Counted from the stretch's first letter, positions 1 through 8,736 are shown. The stretch is 64,000 nt of DNA from JBDTNQ01 sp039933635 (GCA_039933635.1 JBDTNQ010000004.1:52824-116823), one strand, 5' to 3'. Notes: a model not told the origin generated them from the letters alone. Made by a program: numbers and translations.

Positions 1-657
1 CGCAAGGATCCGAACGGCGAGCCGTTGGTCGTCGGTGCTGTCGAGGCCGTGCGTGGCTTCTACGACTTCCAGGGGCGCCGCTTCACCGTCGTGCGTGGTA
101 GCGCCGTGACGTTCCGCGGCCCGCAACCGAGCAACCCGTCACTCAGCATCACGGGTGAGCGCGAAGTCTCCGGCGTCACGGCCCAGGTGCGCGTCACCGG
201 CACCGCACGCCGGCCGCAAATCGCGCTGTCGAGTCAGCCGCCGCTGGACGAGGCGGATGTGCTGGCGCTCATCGTGTTCAACCAGCCCCTGAACCAATTG
301 GGCGACTCGCAGCAGGTGGACCTCCTTCAGCGCGCGGGCGACATGGCCCTTGGCGCCATCGCGTCCTCGTTGACCTCGTCGATCGGCCGATCATTGGATG
401 TCGATCTCTTCGAAGTGCGAGCACCGACGACGGGCAAGGCCGGCGAATTGGAGCTCGGCAGACAGGTCGGCGAGCGCGTGTTCGTGGGATTTCGTCAGCA
501 GTTCGGGTCGGGCGAGGCCAGTCGGCTCTCGATCGAGTACCGCCTGACCGAAGCGCTGCGGCTCCTGACGTCCTTCGGTCAGGGCGCCGACCGCAATGCC
601 GATACGCGGGACCGCGAAACCGCCGGCGCCGACCTGGTCTACACGATTCGCTACTGA
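1..657 (+). CDS. tamB: TamB translocation/assembly module, C-terminal part (5' end outside window)
   Basis: The reading frame is open from the first base, so the protein starts upstream and only its last 218 residues are visible. They look like the TamB (DUF490) C-terminal domain: repeated short beta-strand segments, the stretch EADVLALIVFNQPLNQLG, then GELELGRQVGERVFVGF, and a barrel-like ending in an aromatic residue (VYTIRY). In the known family TamB is an inner-membrane-anchored periplasmic bridge that works with the outer-membrane protein TamA and helps move lipids or outer-membrane proteins. This indicates a diderm envelope. The stop overlaps the convergent hydrolase gene by 7 bases. 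Family assignment rests on the C-terminal pattern only. Confidence 0.8.
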   Translation, partial: RKDPNGEPLVVGAVEAVRGFYDFQGRRFTVVRGSAVTFRGPQPSNPSLSITGEREVSGVTAQVRVTGTARRPQIALSSQPPLDEADVLALIVFNQPLNQLGDSQQVDLLQRAGDMALGAIASSLTSSIGRSLDVDLFEVRAPTTGKAGELELGRQVGERVFVGFRQQFGSGEASRLSIEYRLTEALRLLTSFGQGADRNADTRDRETAGADLVYTIRY

Positions 658-1829
658 TTACTTGCGCGCGCGTCCATGACGCCCAGGACCTGATGCCAGA
701 ACGACAGCAGGCGCCACGCGTCGCCGACAGCGGCGGCGCCACCGAGGTTGGCGTGCGAAAGCAGCGGCGTGAGCAACCAACGGACGCGCGTGTTGCCTCG
801 ACGCGCGTAGTCCGCCGCCACGAGTGGCGTCTCCGACGACGGGATCACGTTGTCGTCTCGCCCATGAATGAGGAAGACCGGCGCGTCCGTCACCGGCGAT
901 CGATCCGGGGACAACGCCGCGTCCTGGCCCAATTCGTCGAGCAATGGGAGCAACATGGCCCCGACGCGGACAACGTTGCGATCGAGGATATCCGTCAGGA
1001 TGCTGCGAGCCGGTTCGGGCATGCCGAGGGCAGCCCCGCGAGCGGCGGCAAGCAAAGGGCCCGCGCGTTCGCCAGTCGGAGTGTCATCGAGCGACGCTTC
1101 CAGGAATGTGCGGATGCCGCCCTCGAGCACGTTGACCTGAGCGGCCGGCACCAGGCGCGGGACCGCCGCGAGAGCGATGACGGCCAGACCGTAGTCGTGC
1201 GGTGTCCGCACTGTGCCGTCGGGCAGTTGACCCGTGCAGAGATAGCGGAGCGCGCGCGGGAGATCGCCGTAGCCGCCGACCGAGAGCACGACGTCGAGGT
1301 GGTGACGCAGGCTGTCGCGTCCGGCCGCCACCAGCGCGAGGCCACCCGAGAAGCTGACCCCGACAAGCGCGACGCGTCGGCTGGGTGCGAGAAGGGCCTG
1401 TGAGATGACCCAGTTCGTGACGTCTTCGATCGCGTCGGTCGACCGGCTGGTGATACGGAACTCGCGCAGTTCCGGCAGCGGTGTGCAAACCACTGTCAGC
1501 CCTGTGGAGGCGAGGCGTCCGCAGAAGAGCGCCAGGCGCGGTTCGTCAACACCGCCGCCGTGCACCCCCGGAAACACGACCGCGGTCCGCGTGTGGCGCC
1601 CGTCTGGCGTGTACACGCGCGTTGCGATGGGACCCCAGCGGGTCGTCACCGTCCGATCGGACGTGGTGAACGTCGCGGGCTTGACGGGCAGCAGGGTCCG
1701 TATCGATCCGCGATAGCCCGCGAGGTCCATCAGAAAGGCCAGCGCCGGCGCATACACGGCGAGCGCGACGCCGACCGCGACAAGCGCGAAGGCCATGGCG
1801 GTCAGGAGGCGCTTCCCGCGAAGGCTCAT
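651..1829 (-). CDS. membrane-anchored alpha/beta hydrolase
   Basis: This 392-residue protein begins with a hydrophobic segment (about residues 8-35), so it is probably tethered to or exported across the inner membrane. The alpha/beta-hydrolase features are an early HGGGV-like loop (near residue 90), the nucleophile elbow GVSFSGG (Ser near 159), an acid in HGRDDNVIP and a late His in LLSHANL. The substrate cannot be told; esterase or peptidase-like activity is the family expectation. An in-frame start 17 codons upstream would overlap the divergent cmk start, so the internal ATG at 1829 is preferred, leaving a 23-base gap that must hold both leaders. The gene is convergent with tamB. Confidence 0.7.
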   Translation of the reverse strand: MSLRGKRLLTAMAFALVAVGVALAVYAPALAFLMDLAGYRGSIRTLLPVKPATFTTSDRTVTTRWGPIATRVYTPDGRHTRTAVVFPGVHGGGVDEPRLALFCGRLASTGLTVVCTPLPELREFRITSRSTDAIEDVTNWVISQALLAPSRRVALVGVSFSGGLALVAAGRDSLRHHLDVVLSVGGYGDLPRALRYLCTGQLPDGTVRTPHDYGLAVIALAAVPRLVPAAQVNVLEGGIRTFLEASLDDTPTGERAGPLLAAARGAALGMPEPARSILTDILDRNVVRVGAMLLPLLDELGQDAALSPDRSPVTDAPVFLIHGRDDNVIPSSETPLVAADYARRGNTRVRWLLTPLLSHANLGGAAAVGDAWRLLSFWHQVLGVMDARASNQ

Positions 1830-1852
1830 CCCGGGAATAATAGTGGACGCGT

Positions 1853-2539
1853 ATGTCGACGCGTGTGCTGGTGATTGCAATCGACGGTCCGTCCGGAGCG
1901 GGGAAGGGCACGGTGTCGCGAACGGTCGCCGACGCGCTGGCCTACCGGCACATCGATACCGGAGCCATGTACCGCGCCGTGGCCTGGCTGGCCCGGCACG
2001 TCGGGCTGGATCTCACGGATGCCGGTGCCGTGGCGGCACTGGCGCGGACGGCCTCGATCGATCTCGGCCCATCCATTGTCATCGACGGGCACGATGTGAC
2101 GGCGGCGATCCGCACCGCGGAAATGGATCGTGCCGCGGCGATCGTCGCCCAGCATTCGCCGGTGCGGAAGGTGCTCGTCGATCGCCAGCGAGCGTATGGC
2201 GAAGCCGGCGGGGTTGTCATGGAGGGCCGCGATATCGGCAGCGTCGTCTTTCCGTCCGCGGATGTGAAGGTCTACCTCGACGCGTCGCCCGAAGAGCGGG
2301 CCCGGCGCCGGACGCTTGATGCGGCCCACGCGGCAAGTCGCGAGATGCAGGTCCAGGGCGTCGCCGACGCGCTGGCGGCTCGGGATCAAGCGGATCGCAC
2401 GCGGACCGTTTCACCGCTCACCATTCCCGACGGCGCCGTGTACATCGACACGACCGGGCTGTCGATCGACGCGGTGGTCTCACGGGTGATGGCGCTCGTG
2501 CACGCGCGCCAAGCGTCGATCAGTCCGGTGGCGCCGTAA
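1853..2539 (+). CDS. cmk: cytidylate kinase
   Basis: A 228-residue (d)CMP kinase that phosphorylates CMP and dCMP with ATP in pyrimidine nucleotide salvage. The P-loop IDGPSGAGKGT lies at the N-terminus, followed by the family signature HIDTGAMYRA, then the central GRDIGSVVFP and a lid-type stretch EERARRR. Length fits the family. In many bacteria cmk is followed directly by rpsA and ihfB; here the same order is kept (rpsA at 11442, HU/IHF at 13347), but about 8.9 kb of signalling genes lie in between. The 3' end overlaps the convergent NtrC-type regulator by 20 bases. Confidence 0.95.
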   Translation: MSTRVLVIAIDGPSGAGKGTVSRTVADALAYRHIDTGAMYRAVAWLARHVGLDLTDAGAVAALARTASIDLGPSIVIDGHDVTAAIRTAEMDRAAAIVAQHSPVRKVLVDRQRAYGEAGGVVMEGRDIGSVVFPSADVKVYLDASPEERARRRTLDAAHAASREMQVQGVADALAARDQADRTRTVSPLTIPDGAVYIDTTGLSIDAVVSRVMALVHARQASISPVAP

Positions 2540-3989
2540 TCCCGCACTCCTTCATCTTGTTCAACAGCGTCTTGTAGCTCACGCCCAGCGCTTGGGCGGC
2601 CTTGCGCCGGTTCCACCGGAGGCGATCGAGCACGTCCTGAATCGCCGCACGCTCCGCGGCCAGCGAGGCGCGACGCGCCACTTCGGGCAGCGATGCGATC
2701 GCGCCATCGGTCAGCGGTTCATCCGGTTCGGACCGGGCCGGTCGGCTGGCGCGTGACGCAGGTTCTGCGCGCAGCGGAGGCTCGTCGACCGCCGCGTCGC
2801 CGCCGCGGTGACGCTGGAGCTCACCGAGCACCATGTCCTCGTCTTGCAGGATGACGAACCGCTTGACGACGTTCTCGAGTTCGCGCACGTTCCCGGGCCA
2901 CGCGTACCCCAGGAACGCCTCGCGCAATCGCGCCGATGGCCGCACCGTTGGACGCCCGTATCGCGCCGCGTACTTGATGAGGAAGAACTCCGCGAGCGCG
3001 AGGATTTCGTCGCGGCGCTCGCGCAGAGGCGGCACGCGGATTTCGATGACCTGGAGGCGGTAGTACAGATCCTCGCGGAACTGCCCCGCGCGGATCATCT
3101 GATCGAGCTCGCGATTCGTAGCGGCAATGACACGCACGTCGACCGAGACGGGACGGTTGCTGCCCAGGCGGCTGAACTCGCGGTCCTGCAGCACGTGCAG
3201 GAGCTTGGCCTGCAGCGCGAGAGGCATCTCGCCGATCTCGTCGAGCATGATTGTGCCCTGATGGGCGTACTCGAATTTGCCGACGCGCAGCAGCTGTGCG
3301 CCCGTGAACGCACCGCGCTCGTGTCCGAACAGCTCGCTTTCGAGCAGTTCGGCCGGCAGCGCCGCGCAGTTGACCTTGATGAACTGTCGCGTGCGTCGCG
3401 CCGAGCGCCGATGGAGTTCACGCGCAATGACCTCTTTGCCGACGCCGCTCTCTCCGGACAGGAGCACGCTGACGTCGCTGTCGGCCACGCGCTCGACCAT
3501 CGTGAGCACGTTGCGCATCGGGATGCCCGATCCCCAGCAGGGCTGCGCGCCATCGGGATCGTCGGTCACATGCGCGCGGAGGCGCGCGACCTCGCTCGTC
3601 AGCCGCACCTTCTCGACCGCGTTCCGGATCGCCACCTCCAGCGCGGCTTCCCCAAGACCTTCGGGGTCATCCGGTTTGACGACGTAGTCGACGGCACCGA
3701 AGCGCACGGCATCCACGATTGTCGCGGGCACCTGCGTGCCGGACAGCATGATGACCTGCAAAGCGGGGTGCGCCGACCGGGCCGCCCGCAGTGTCTCGAG
3801 TCCGTCCATCTGCGGCATCAGGACGTCGAGCAAGACCACATCCGGCGGCGTGCCACTGCCCAGCGCGCGGAGCAGCTCGGGCCCGCTCGAGAACGCGCTC
3901 ACCTGATAGCCGCGATCGGTCAGCAGCGTGGACAGGTACTGCGAGAAGGTCGAGTCATCATCGACGATGGCGACACGGGCGGCGGTCAT
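2520..3989 (-). CDS. NtrC-family sigma-54 response regulator (paralogue 1)
   Basis: A 489-residue regulator with three domains in order: receiver (about 1-120, phosphoacceptor Asp in VVLLDVLMP, conserved Lys in VVKPDD), AAA+ sigma-54 activator (about 155-385; Walker A GESGVGKE, the sigma-54 contact loop GAFTGA, Walker B-type LDEIGEM, arginine-rich LRERRDEI), and a Fis-type helix-turn-helix at the C-terminus (WNRRKAAQALGVSYKTLL). It should activate RNA polymerase with sigma-54 when phosphorylated. Its start codon overlaps the stop of the upstream kinase-like gene (ATGA), so the two are co-transcribed and probably cognate. A close paralogue lies at 8737-10212. Confidence 0.92.
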   Translation of the reverse strand: MTAARVAIVDDDSTFSQYLSTLLTDRGYQVSAFSSGPELLRALGSGTPPDVVLLDVLMPQMDGLETLRAARSAHPALQVIMLSGTQVPATIVDAVRFGAVDYVVKPDDPEGLGEAALEVAIRNAVEKVRLTSEVARLRAHVTDDPDGAQPCWGSGIPMRNVLTMVERVADSDVSVLLSGESGVGKEVIARELHRRSARRTRQFIKVNCAALPAELLESELFGHERGAFTGAQLLRVGKFEYAHQGTIMLDEIGEMPLALQAKLLHVLQDREFSRLGSNRPVSVDVRVIAATNRELDQMIRAGQFREDLYYRLQVIEIRVPPLRERRDEILALAEFFLIKYAARYGRPTVRPSARLREAFLGYAWPGNVRELENVVKRFVILQDEDMVLGELQRHRGGDAAVDEPPLRAEPASRASRPARSEPDEPLTDGAIASLPEVARRASLAAERAAIQDVLDRLRWNRRKAAQALGVSYKTLLNKMKECGITAPPD

Positions 3990-4645
3990 GGACGCGCCCT
4001 CCCGCGGCCGATGCGAACGTCGATGTGCGCGAGGTCGGACGTCGCGGTTGCCGTGGCCTCATGCGTGGCCAGGACGTAGGACGCCAGGCAGAGCGAGAGC
4101 CCGAGGCCCCCGCGATTGAACGGCACGGGCTCCGTCGTGGCCGGTAATGTTCCGCCGGCCTCGAGGGTAGCCGCGTCCGGCGTGACCGCAATCACCACCC
4201 GCAGCGCCCCGTCATCGTCTGGACGAACGGCGATGGCGGCCGCGCTCTGGCGTGTTTCGCGCATCGCCAGCTCCGCCAACGCGCCGATGGATTGCGCGAG
4301 TGCCTGCACATCGGCGACGTGGAACGCCCGGTGAGTCATGTCATCTGGTACCGGCGCGAGGGTGGCTCCGGCCGGCGCGTGCGAGGCGATGGCATGCGTG
4401 AACGCCGCGACGTCGGTCGTCGTGCCTGGTTCATCCCTCCGCGCCCAGACCGCGAGATCGGAGGATTGTCGTCCGAGGGTGGCCAGTCGACTTGTGGCTG
4501 TGAGCATGGCGGTCAGCATGGCGGACTCCGGGTCCGCCGCGTCCCGTTTGCGCTGGAGGAGCCGGATGTATCCTTGAAGCACACTGAGCGGGCTGCGCAG
4601 TTCGTGTGCAAGGACCGAAAGAACGTCAGACAGGTCGGTGCTCAT
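3986..4645 (-). CDS. small histidine-kinase-like protein with degenerate ATPase region
   Basis: A 219-residue protein with a clear phosphoacceptor H-box near the N-terminus (AHELRSPLSVLQGYI) and a C-terminal half that resembles a kinase ATPase domain only in its last glycine box (RGGLGLSLCLASYV). I do not see a convincing N-box or DxGxG motif. There is no sensor or membrane segment, so it would be a soluble dimerisation/phosphotransfer module. The ATG at 4645 is chosen because the H-box follows within 20 residues; an upstream alternative adds a low-complexity leader. It is translationally coupled to the NtrC-type regulator. It may be a phosphatase, a scaffold or a weak kinase. Confidence 0.7.
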   Translation of the reverse strand: MSTDLSDVLSVLAHELRSPLSVLQGYIRLLQRKRDAADPESAMLTAMLTATSRLATLGRQSSDLAVWARRDEPGTTTDVAAFTHAIASHAPAGATLAPVPDDMTHRAFHVADVQALAQSIGALAELAMRETRQSAAAIAVRPDDDGALRVVIAVTPDAATLEAGGTLPATTEPVPFNRGGLGLSLCLASYVLATHEATATATSDLAHIDVRIGRGRARP

Positions 4646-4734
4646 GTCTAGCCACTTTCGGGTGATCTTCGCATGGGCGCCAGCCGGTGGCACAGTCCTT
4701 GTAGCGCATCGCACGCATTCTATCCGGGGTAGGC

Positions 4735-5163
4735 ATGACCGACCAGCGCAGACGCATCCTCATCGTGGACGATTATGTCGACTCTCTTGAGAGTTGGGCG
4801 CTGTATTTCAACATGTGCGGGTTTGAGGTGTTTACCGCCGTCGACGGCGAAGCGGCCGTGCGTGTGGCGCTGGCCAGTCGTCCGGACATCGCGCTCCTCG
4901 ATCTCGACTTGCCCATCATGACCGGTGTCGAGGTGGCCCGTCAGCTTCGTGCCACTCCAGAAACGCGCCTGCTGCCGCTTATCGCCACCACGGGCTACTC
5001 CGGGGGCTCCCGGTTTCAGGACGCCGAGTCCGCCGGCTTCGATCGCATCATGGTCAAGCCCTGTGATCCGGCGAAACTGCTCGCCGAGATAGAGCGGTTG
5101 CTTGGGGAAAAAAAGGGCCCGGACGGTACTGGTGATGGGCAGACGCCTGCCATTCCTCAGTAA
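4735..5163 (+). CDS. single-domain response regulator
   Basis: A 142-residue stand-alone receiver domain. It shows the acidic pair in ILIVDDYVDS, the phosphoacceptor Asp in LLDLDLPIMTG, a Thr in IATTGYS and the conserved Lys in MVKPCDP. No output domain follows; the tail is short and charged. Such CheY-like proteins act through protein contacts. It is divergent from the kinase-like gene at 3986-4645 with 89 bases between the starts, so it could be part of the same phosphorelay; that is inference. Confidence 0.88.
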   Translation: MTDQRRRILIVDDYVDSLESWALYFNMCGFEVFTAVDGEAAVRVALASRPDIALLDLDLPIMTGVEVARQLRATPETRLLPLIATTGYSGGSRFQDAESAGFDRIMVKPCDPAKLLAEIERLLGEKKGPDGTGDGQTPAIPQ

Positions 5164-5382
5164 TCTCACCTCGGGATTCCGCCAATTACACATCTGAATG
5201 CCGACAGGGCCGTGCCCGCGACGGGCATGCCCCATGCATAGTCACGCCTCACGGCGCGCTCACGGCGGACCGGATGGGGCACTTCTTTCCCGGTGCCAAA
5301 TGACCGCGCCCGCGTCGGGACGTGTCAGTTCCCTTGAAGCGCGCTCCGGTCGGTGGCACGTGGATTGAACACACGACGAGAC

Positions 5383-5838
5383 ATGACGGACAACTCGGCG
5401 ACGCTTACGTGGCTGGTGATCATCGGCATCTGCAGCCTCACTCAAACCCTGGTCCTGATTGGGGTGCTGGCCGTGGTCTGGCGTCGGATGCAGGCCGCGG
5501 AGGCTCGGATCCATGCCGTCGAGCGCGACATCATCGCGCCAACGCTGGCGCGGGTCGAGTTGACTCTGCGGGACTTGCAGGACGCGGCTGAGCGCCTTCG
5601 GAGCGCGGACGACGCGGTGCGCGAGTGGGTGGCGCGCGGGAAGGATGTCGTATCGCTGGCAGTAAGCCAGGCGGAGACCCACGTGCGCCCGGTGCTCGGC
5701 CTCGTAAAGGGGATGCGGGCCGCGGCGCGTGTGTGGGCGCGCGGACGTTCAGGGCCCGTGGCTGTTGATCGATCCCGCGTCACCGCGATGCCGGATCCAA
5801 TGAAGGAAGGAGAACACGCACATGTATGGACAAAGTGA
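5383..5838 (+). CDS. small membrane protein with one TM helix and coiled-coil-like tail
   Basis: A 151-residue protein with one hydrophobic N-terminal helix (about residues 9-31) followed by a long charged helical stretch (RMQAAEARIHAVERD onward) and a basic tail. The architecture resembles DUF948-type envelope stress proteins, but I cannot assign it firmly. The ATG at 5383 is preferred over one 10 codons earlier because the helix follows directly. It overlaps the YtxH gene by 17 bases, and DUF948-like and YtxH proteins are often paired, which supports a common envelope-associated role. Confidence 0.65.
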   Translation: MTDNSATLTWLVIIGICSLTQTLVLIGVLAVVWRRMQAAEARIHAVERDIIAPTLARVELTLRDLQDAAERLRSADDAVREWVARGKDVVSLAVSQAETHVRPVLGLVKGMRAAARVWARGRSGPVAVDRSRVTAMPDPMKEGEHAHVWTK

Positions 5839-6151
5839 ACTGCGCGACCGCTCAGGCTCTCATCGAAGCGGGGATTTCCTGGCAGGCGTGATTTGTGGGG
5901 CGGCGATCGGTGCCGCTGTCGGCCTGCTGCTGGCGACGAAGCCAGGCGAAGAACTGCGGGAACAGATTACGGATTCGGCCAAGAGATTCCGTCGGAAGGT
6001 CGGAGACACCTACGGACAGGCCGCCGATGGCGTGAACGACGTGCTCGACCGGAGCCGTGAGGCGGTCCGCCGTGGACGGGAAGAATTCAAGGATTTCGTC
6101 GACGAGAAGGTCTCGCAGGCGAAGGACGCGTCGAACGTAAACGCATTCTAA
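5822..6151 (+). CDS. YtxH domain protein
   Basis: A 109-residue YtxH-type protein. It has one glycine-rich membrane helix (GVICGAAIGAAVGLLLAT) immediately followed by the family hallmark KPGEELREQI, then an amphipathic helical tail rich in Arg, Lys, Glu and Asp. Members are small stress-induced inner-membrane proteins of unclear function. A strong purine-rich ribosome-binding site (AAGGAAGGAGAA) sits just before the ATG. The gene overlaps its upstream neighbour and is followed by a strong hairpin at 6156-6184, so the pair 5383-6151 looks like a complete operon. Confidence 0.88.
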   Translation: MYGQSELRDRSGSHRSGDFLAGVICGAAIGAAVGLLLATKPGEELREQITDSAKRFRRKVGDTYGQAADGVNDVLDRSREAVRRGREEFKDFVDEKVSQAKDASNVNAF

Positions 6152-6155
6152 AGAC

Positions 6156-6184
6156 GGGGACCGTGTGCGCGGCACACGGTCCCC
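6156..6184 (+). terminator. strong hairpin after the YtxH gene
   Basis: A perfect 13-base-pair stem (6156-6168 with 6172-6184) closed by a 3-base loop starts four bases after the YtxH stop. No T-run follows, so it may act as a factor-assisted or bidirectional terminator, or as an RNA-stabilising end. Confidence 0.7.
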
Positions 6185-6242
6185 GCGCTGCCACCCCTGG
6201 GACAGTCATGAATCCGCATCAGCGCGCGACGGACGCCCTCTT

Positions 6243-6674
6243 TCTCCGGGAGCGCTGGTAGCCAGTGTCCTTGGTGCGCTCGGCGTCCCATACTTCTACG
6301 TCGTTGGCCTCGTGGCTGCCCTCGGCGAGGCCGTACCGATGGTCGGGTCCCTCTTCGCTGGCGTTGTCGCCACGGTCGTGGCTCTGACCGTCTCGCCCGA
6401 ATTGGCCCTCATGGTCGGCGCCCTCTTCATCGTGATCCACGAGGTCGAGGCGAATGTCCTCGTACCTAAAATCATGGAGGATCGGGTCGGCATCGGCGCG
6501 ATTGCGGTGATGTGCGGGCTGCTCATGGGCTGGGAGCTGACCGGCGTCGTCGGCGCCGTGGTGGCCATACCGACCGTGGCGATCTTCACGGTAATCGCCG
6601 ATCAATTTGGACCGCGCCAGCGGTTCGTGCGGCGCTCCGCAGAGAAGCCCTCACTCCAAGCCGAAGCCGGCTGA
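6243..6674 (+). pseudogene. AI-2E (PerM/YdiK-family) transporter, N-terminally truncated remnant
   Basis: The encoded segment matches only the C-terminal third of AI-2E/PerM-type membrane proteins, including their conserved run GVPYFYVVGLVAALGEAVPMVG and the later HEVEANVLVPKIM. About 140 residues of family sequence are present versus roughly 350 in full proteins. The open frame continues upstream to a GTG inside the terminator hairpin, but that leader has no membrane character and no family resemblance. The missing N-terminal half is not present in other frames nearby; the adjacent genes are unrelated. I therefore call it a decayed or recombined remnant, although a short expressed three-helix membrane protein cannot be ruled out. 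Confidence 0.7.
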
Positions 6675-6870
6675 CGGCGGCCATTGCCCAGCGGAGACGT
6701 CCGCCGTCGTCCCTGCGGCGGATGGTCGCTCCGTTGCCGCTGGTGGGTAGCGTACTACCCACGTCCTTCGCTTCGGACGACTGTGCAGAATCGAGGTGTA
6801 TTCGCGCCGTGGCATCCCTCTTGCCCGTTACTGGTGTGCAAGCCGGTTGTTGGGCGTTGAGGTGCTGACG

Positions 6871-7311
6871 ATGGGACGGGCGATCACTGCGGCGTTACTG
6901 GGGATTTCCGGCGGAGGGGCGAGTGTTCTTGCCGGCGAGTCGCTCTGGATCGGGGTCGGCGGTGCGTGTCTCATTGGATTTGGGCTGTGGCAGCTGACCG
7001 GCTGCCGGCATCCCCGGCCATTGGCTCTTCTGCCCCCGCTACGCGACGGCGTGGGTGAGCAGCGTGCTCACTGGTTCTGCGCGGCCTGCGGCGCGCGCTG
7101 GCCCGCGCAGTTCGAACACACGAGCCGGCCAACGCTGCGGTTCTCGGGACATGACGAGTCCAAGGCCAAGGACGCAGCGCGTCGCGCGGCCATGCTCGAG
7201 GTCCGCAGCCGTGAGCTGGCGGTGCAACGGGCCGGCATGGATCGTCCGGTCATGAAGGTACGTCGCCGTTCCGGGCCGGTACCCATTCAGTCGGGACGGG
7301 CAGCAGGGTAG
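6871..7311 (+). CDS. hypothetical membrane protein with CxxC pair
   Basis: An unrecognised 146-residue protein. Two hydrophobic N-terminal segments (about residues 4-20 and 24-45) are followed by a basic soluble tail containing FCAACGARWP, which could bind zinc with further ligands or be redox-active. The ATG at 6871 is chosen because the first helix follows immediately; an upstream in-frame ATG adds an unlikely leader. Its stop precedes the GTG of the next receiver gene by one base, so it is probably co-transcribed with 7313-8629. Confidence 0.55.
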   Translation: MGRAITAALLGISGGGASVLAGESLWIGVGGACLIGFGLWQLTGCRHPRPLALLPPLRDGVGEQRAHWFCAACGARWPAQFEHTSRPTLRFSGHDESKAKDAARRAAMLEVRSRELAVQRAGMDRPVMKVRRRSGPVPIQSGRAAG

Positions 7312-7312
7312 T

Positions 7313-7705
7313 GTGAACGGACCTGCCGCGACCACCTGTGGCAACGTCCTCATCGTGGATGACGACGTCGACGGCGTGGACGCCCTGAAGTACCTGCTGG
7401 AATCGCACGGATACCACGTCGACAGCGCGGGGAACGGCCGGGAGGCCCTGGAGTACTTGCGCACGGGAGCCCGCCCATGCGTGGTCATTCTCGACCTGGC
7501 GATGCCGGTGATGAATGGCTGGCAGTTTCTGGCGGCCCGCCAAAGCGACGAGGCTCTCGCGAGCATCCCCGTGATCGTGGTGACTGCCAGTCAACCGGCG
7601 CCCGGTGCAGAGTCGGAACTGGTGATGACCAAGCCCGTCGACCTGGACGACCTGCTTGCACGCGTTGGCGCCGCCTGCGCCGTCACGGAGCGACGGCATT
7701 CGTGA
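7313..7705 (+). CDS. single-domain response regulator
   Basis: A 130-residue receiver domain with the acidic cluster in VLIVDDDVDG, phosphoacceptor Asp in VVILDLAMPVMNG, Thr in VIVVTAS and Lys in MTKPVDL. No output domain. GTG start immediately after the preceding gene. It is followed 12 bases later by the MEDS/H-box protein, so the two probably form a signalling pair. Confidence 0.88.
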   Translation: MNGPAATTCGNVLIVDDDVDGVDALKYLLESHGYHVDSAGNGREALEYLRTGARPCVVILDLAMPVMNGWQFLAARQSDEALASIPVIVVTASQPAPGAESELVMTKPVDLDDLLARVGAACAVTERRHS

Positions 7706-7717
7706 ACGCCGGACACA

Positions 7718-8629
7718 GTGAGTGTGACGATGCTGAGGAGCGAAACCACTGGCGTATCCGCGACGGGTGCCCACGCTGTCCAGTTCTACGAGGACGACGA
7801 GTTCCTCGCAACGGTCGTCGCCGATTTTCTCGCGACCGGACTGCGACTGGGTCGGCCGTGCGTGGTCATCGCCACGCTGGAACACCGGACCGCGATCGAA
7901 GCCGCCCTCCGTCACAACCATGCCGTCGACGTCGACGATGTGCTGTACCTCGACGCGCGCGAAACGCTCACCCAGTTCATGTTCGACGGACGGCCCGATA
8001 GGGCTCGGTTTGCCGAGTCCGTTGGGCGGCTGGTGGCCGACATCGCGGTGAGCGCCCCGGAGAAGGTGATTCACGCGTTCGGGGAGATGGTGAATGTGCT
8101 GTGCGCTGATCGAATGGTCGGCGCGGCCATCGAACTCGAGGGGTTGTGGAACGATCTCATCGCGCGCTACGCGGTCCACCTGCTGTGTGCCTATCAAACC
8201 TCGGTGCTTCGAAATGCGGACGGCGGCGCAACGTTCGACCACCTGTGCGGCTGCCACATTGACGTGCTGTCGACGCAGCGGCTGGCGATGCAGCCTGACG
8301 AAGCGGCACGTCTCCGGCACATTGCCCGGTTGGAGCACAGGGTGCGGGATTTCGAGCCAGCCTCGGTCGACGAGAGGGGCTTCCCGGCGCTCGTCGAGAC
8401 CGAGTCCGCGGCTCGAGTCCGGTTCGTGTCAGTTGCATCGCACGAGTTGAGGAACCCTGTCCACGTGCTTCGTTTGCAGTTGCAGGCGGCGCTCCGCGCG
8501 CTGTCCATCGACGAAGTACCGGACCTGAGCGGTCTTCGCGCGCGGATTGAGCGCGCGGATGCGCAGGCAGTCAAGGTGTCGCAGATCCTCGACGATATGT
8601 TGATGCAGCTGCGACATAGCGAAAATTGA
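7718..8629 (+). CDS. MEDS sensor domain joined to a histidine-kinase dimerisation domain, no ATPase domain
   Basis: A 303-residue protein. The N-terminal half (about 15-190) matches the MEDS/DcmR sensory domain: HAVQFYEDDEFL at the front, a FAESVGRLV stretch and HLLCAYQTS. The C-terminal part holds a canonical kinase H-box (SVASHELRNPVHVLRLQL, about residues 240-258) and a second helix, then the frame stops. No HATPase sequence follows in any frame before the convergent NtrC gene. MEDS domains are thought to sense hydrocarbon-derived or other small ligands. With no catalytic domain it would need a partner kinase to phosphorylate its His, or it acts as a phosphatase or dimerisation partner. 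Confidence 0.78.
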   Translation: MSVTMLRSETTGVSATGAHAVQFYEDDEFLATVVADFLATGLRLGRPCVVIATLEHRTAIEAALRHNHAVDVDDVLYLDARETLTQFMFDGRPDRARFAESVGRLVADIAVSAPEKVIHAFGEMVNVLCADRMVGAAIELEGLWNDLIARYAVHLLCAYQTSVLRNADGGATFDHLCGCHIDVLSTQRLAMQPDEAARLRHIARLEHRVRDFEPASVDERGFPALVETESAARVRFVSVASHELRNPVHVLRLQLQAALRALSIDEVPDLSGLRARIERADAQAVKVSQILDDMLMQLRHSEN

Positions 8630-8736
8630 CGTGGACCGGGCTTCCCCTGCGCCCAGACAGGTCGAGGACGTCAACCGCCGGAAGGTCAAGCGCTATGCAC
8701 GTCACCCCAGGGCCGGGCGCGCCGTGTCTGCGTGCT

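Noticed and set aside
5212..5230. Small hairpin in the 219-base gap after the receiver at 4735
   Set aside because: Only about six base pairs and no T-tract; too weak to call a terminator.
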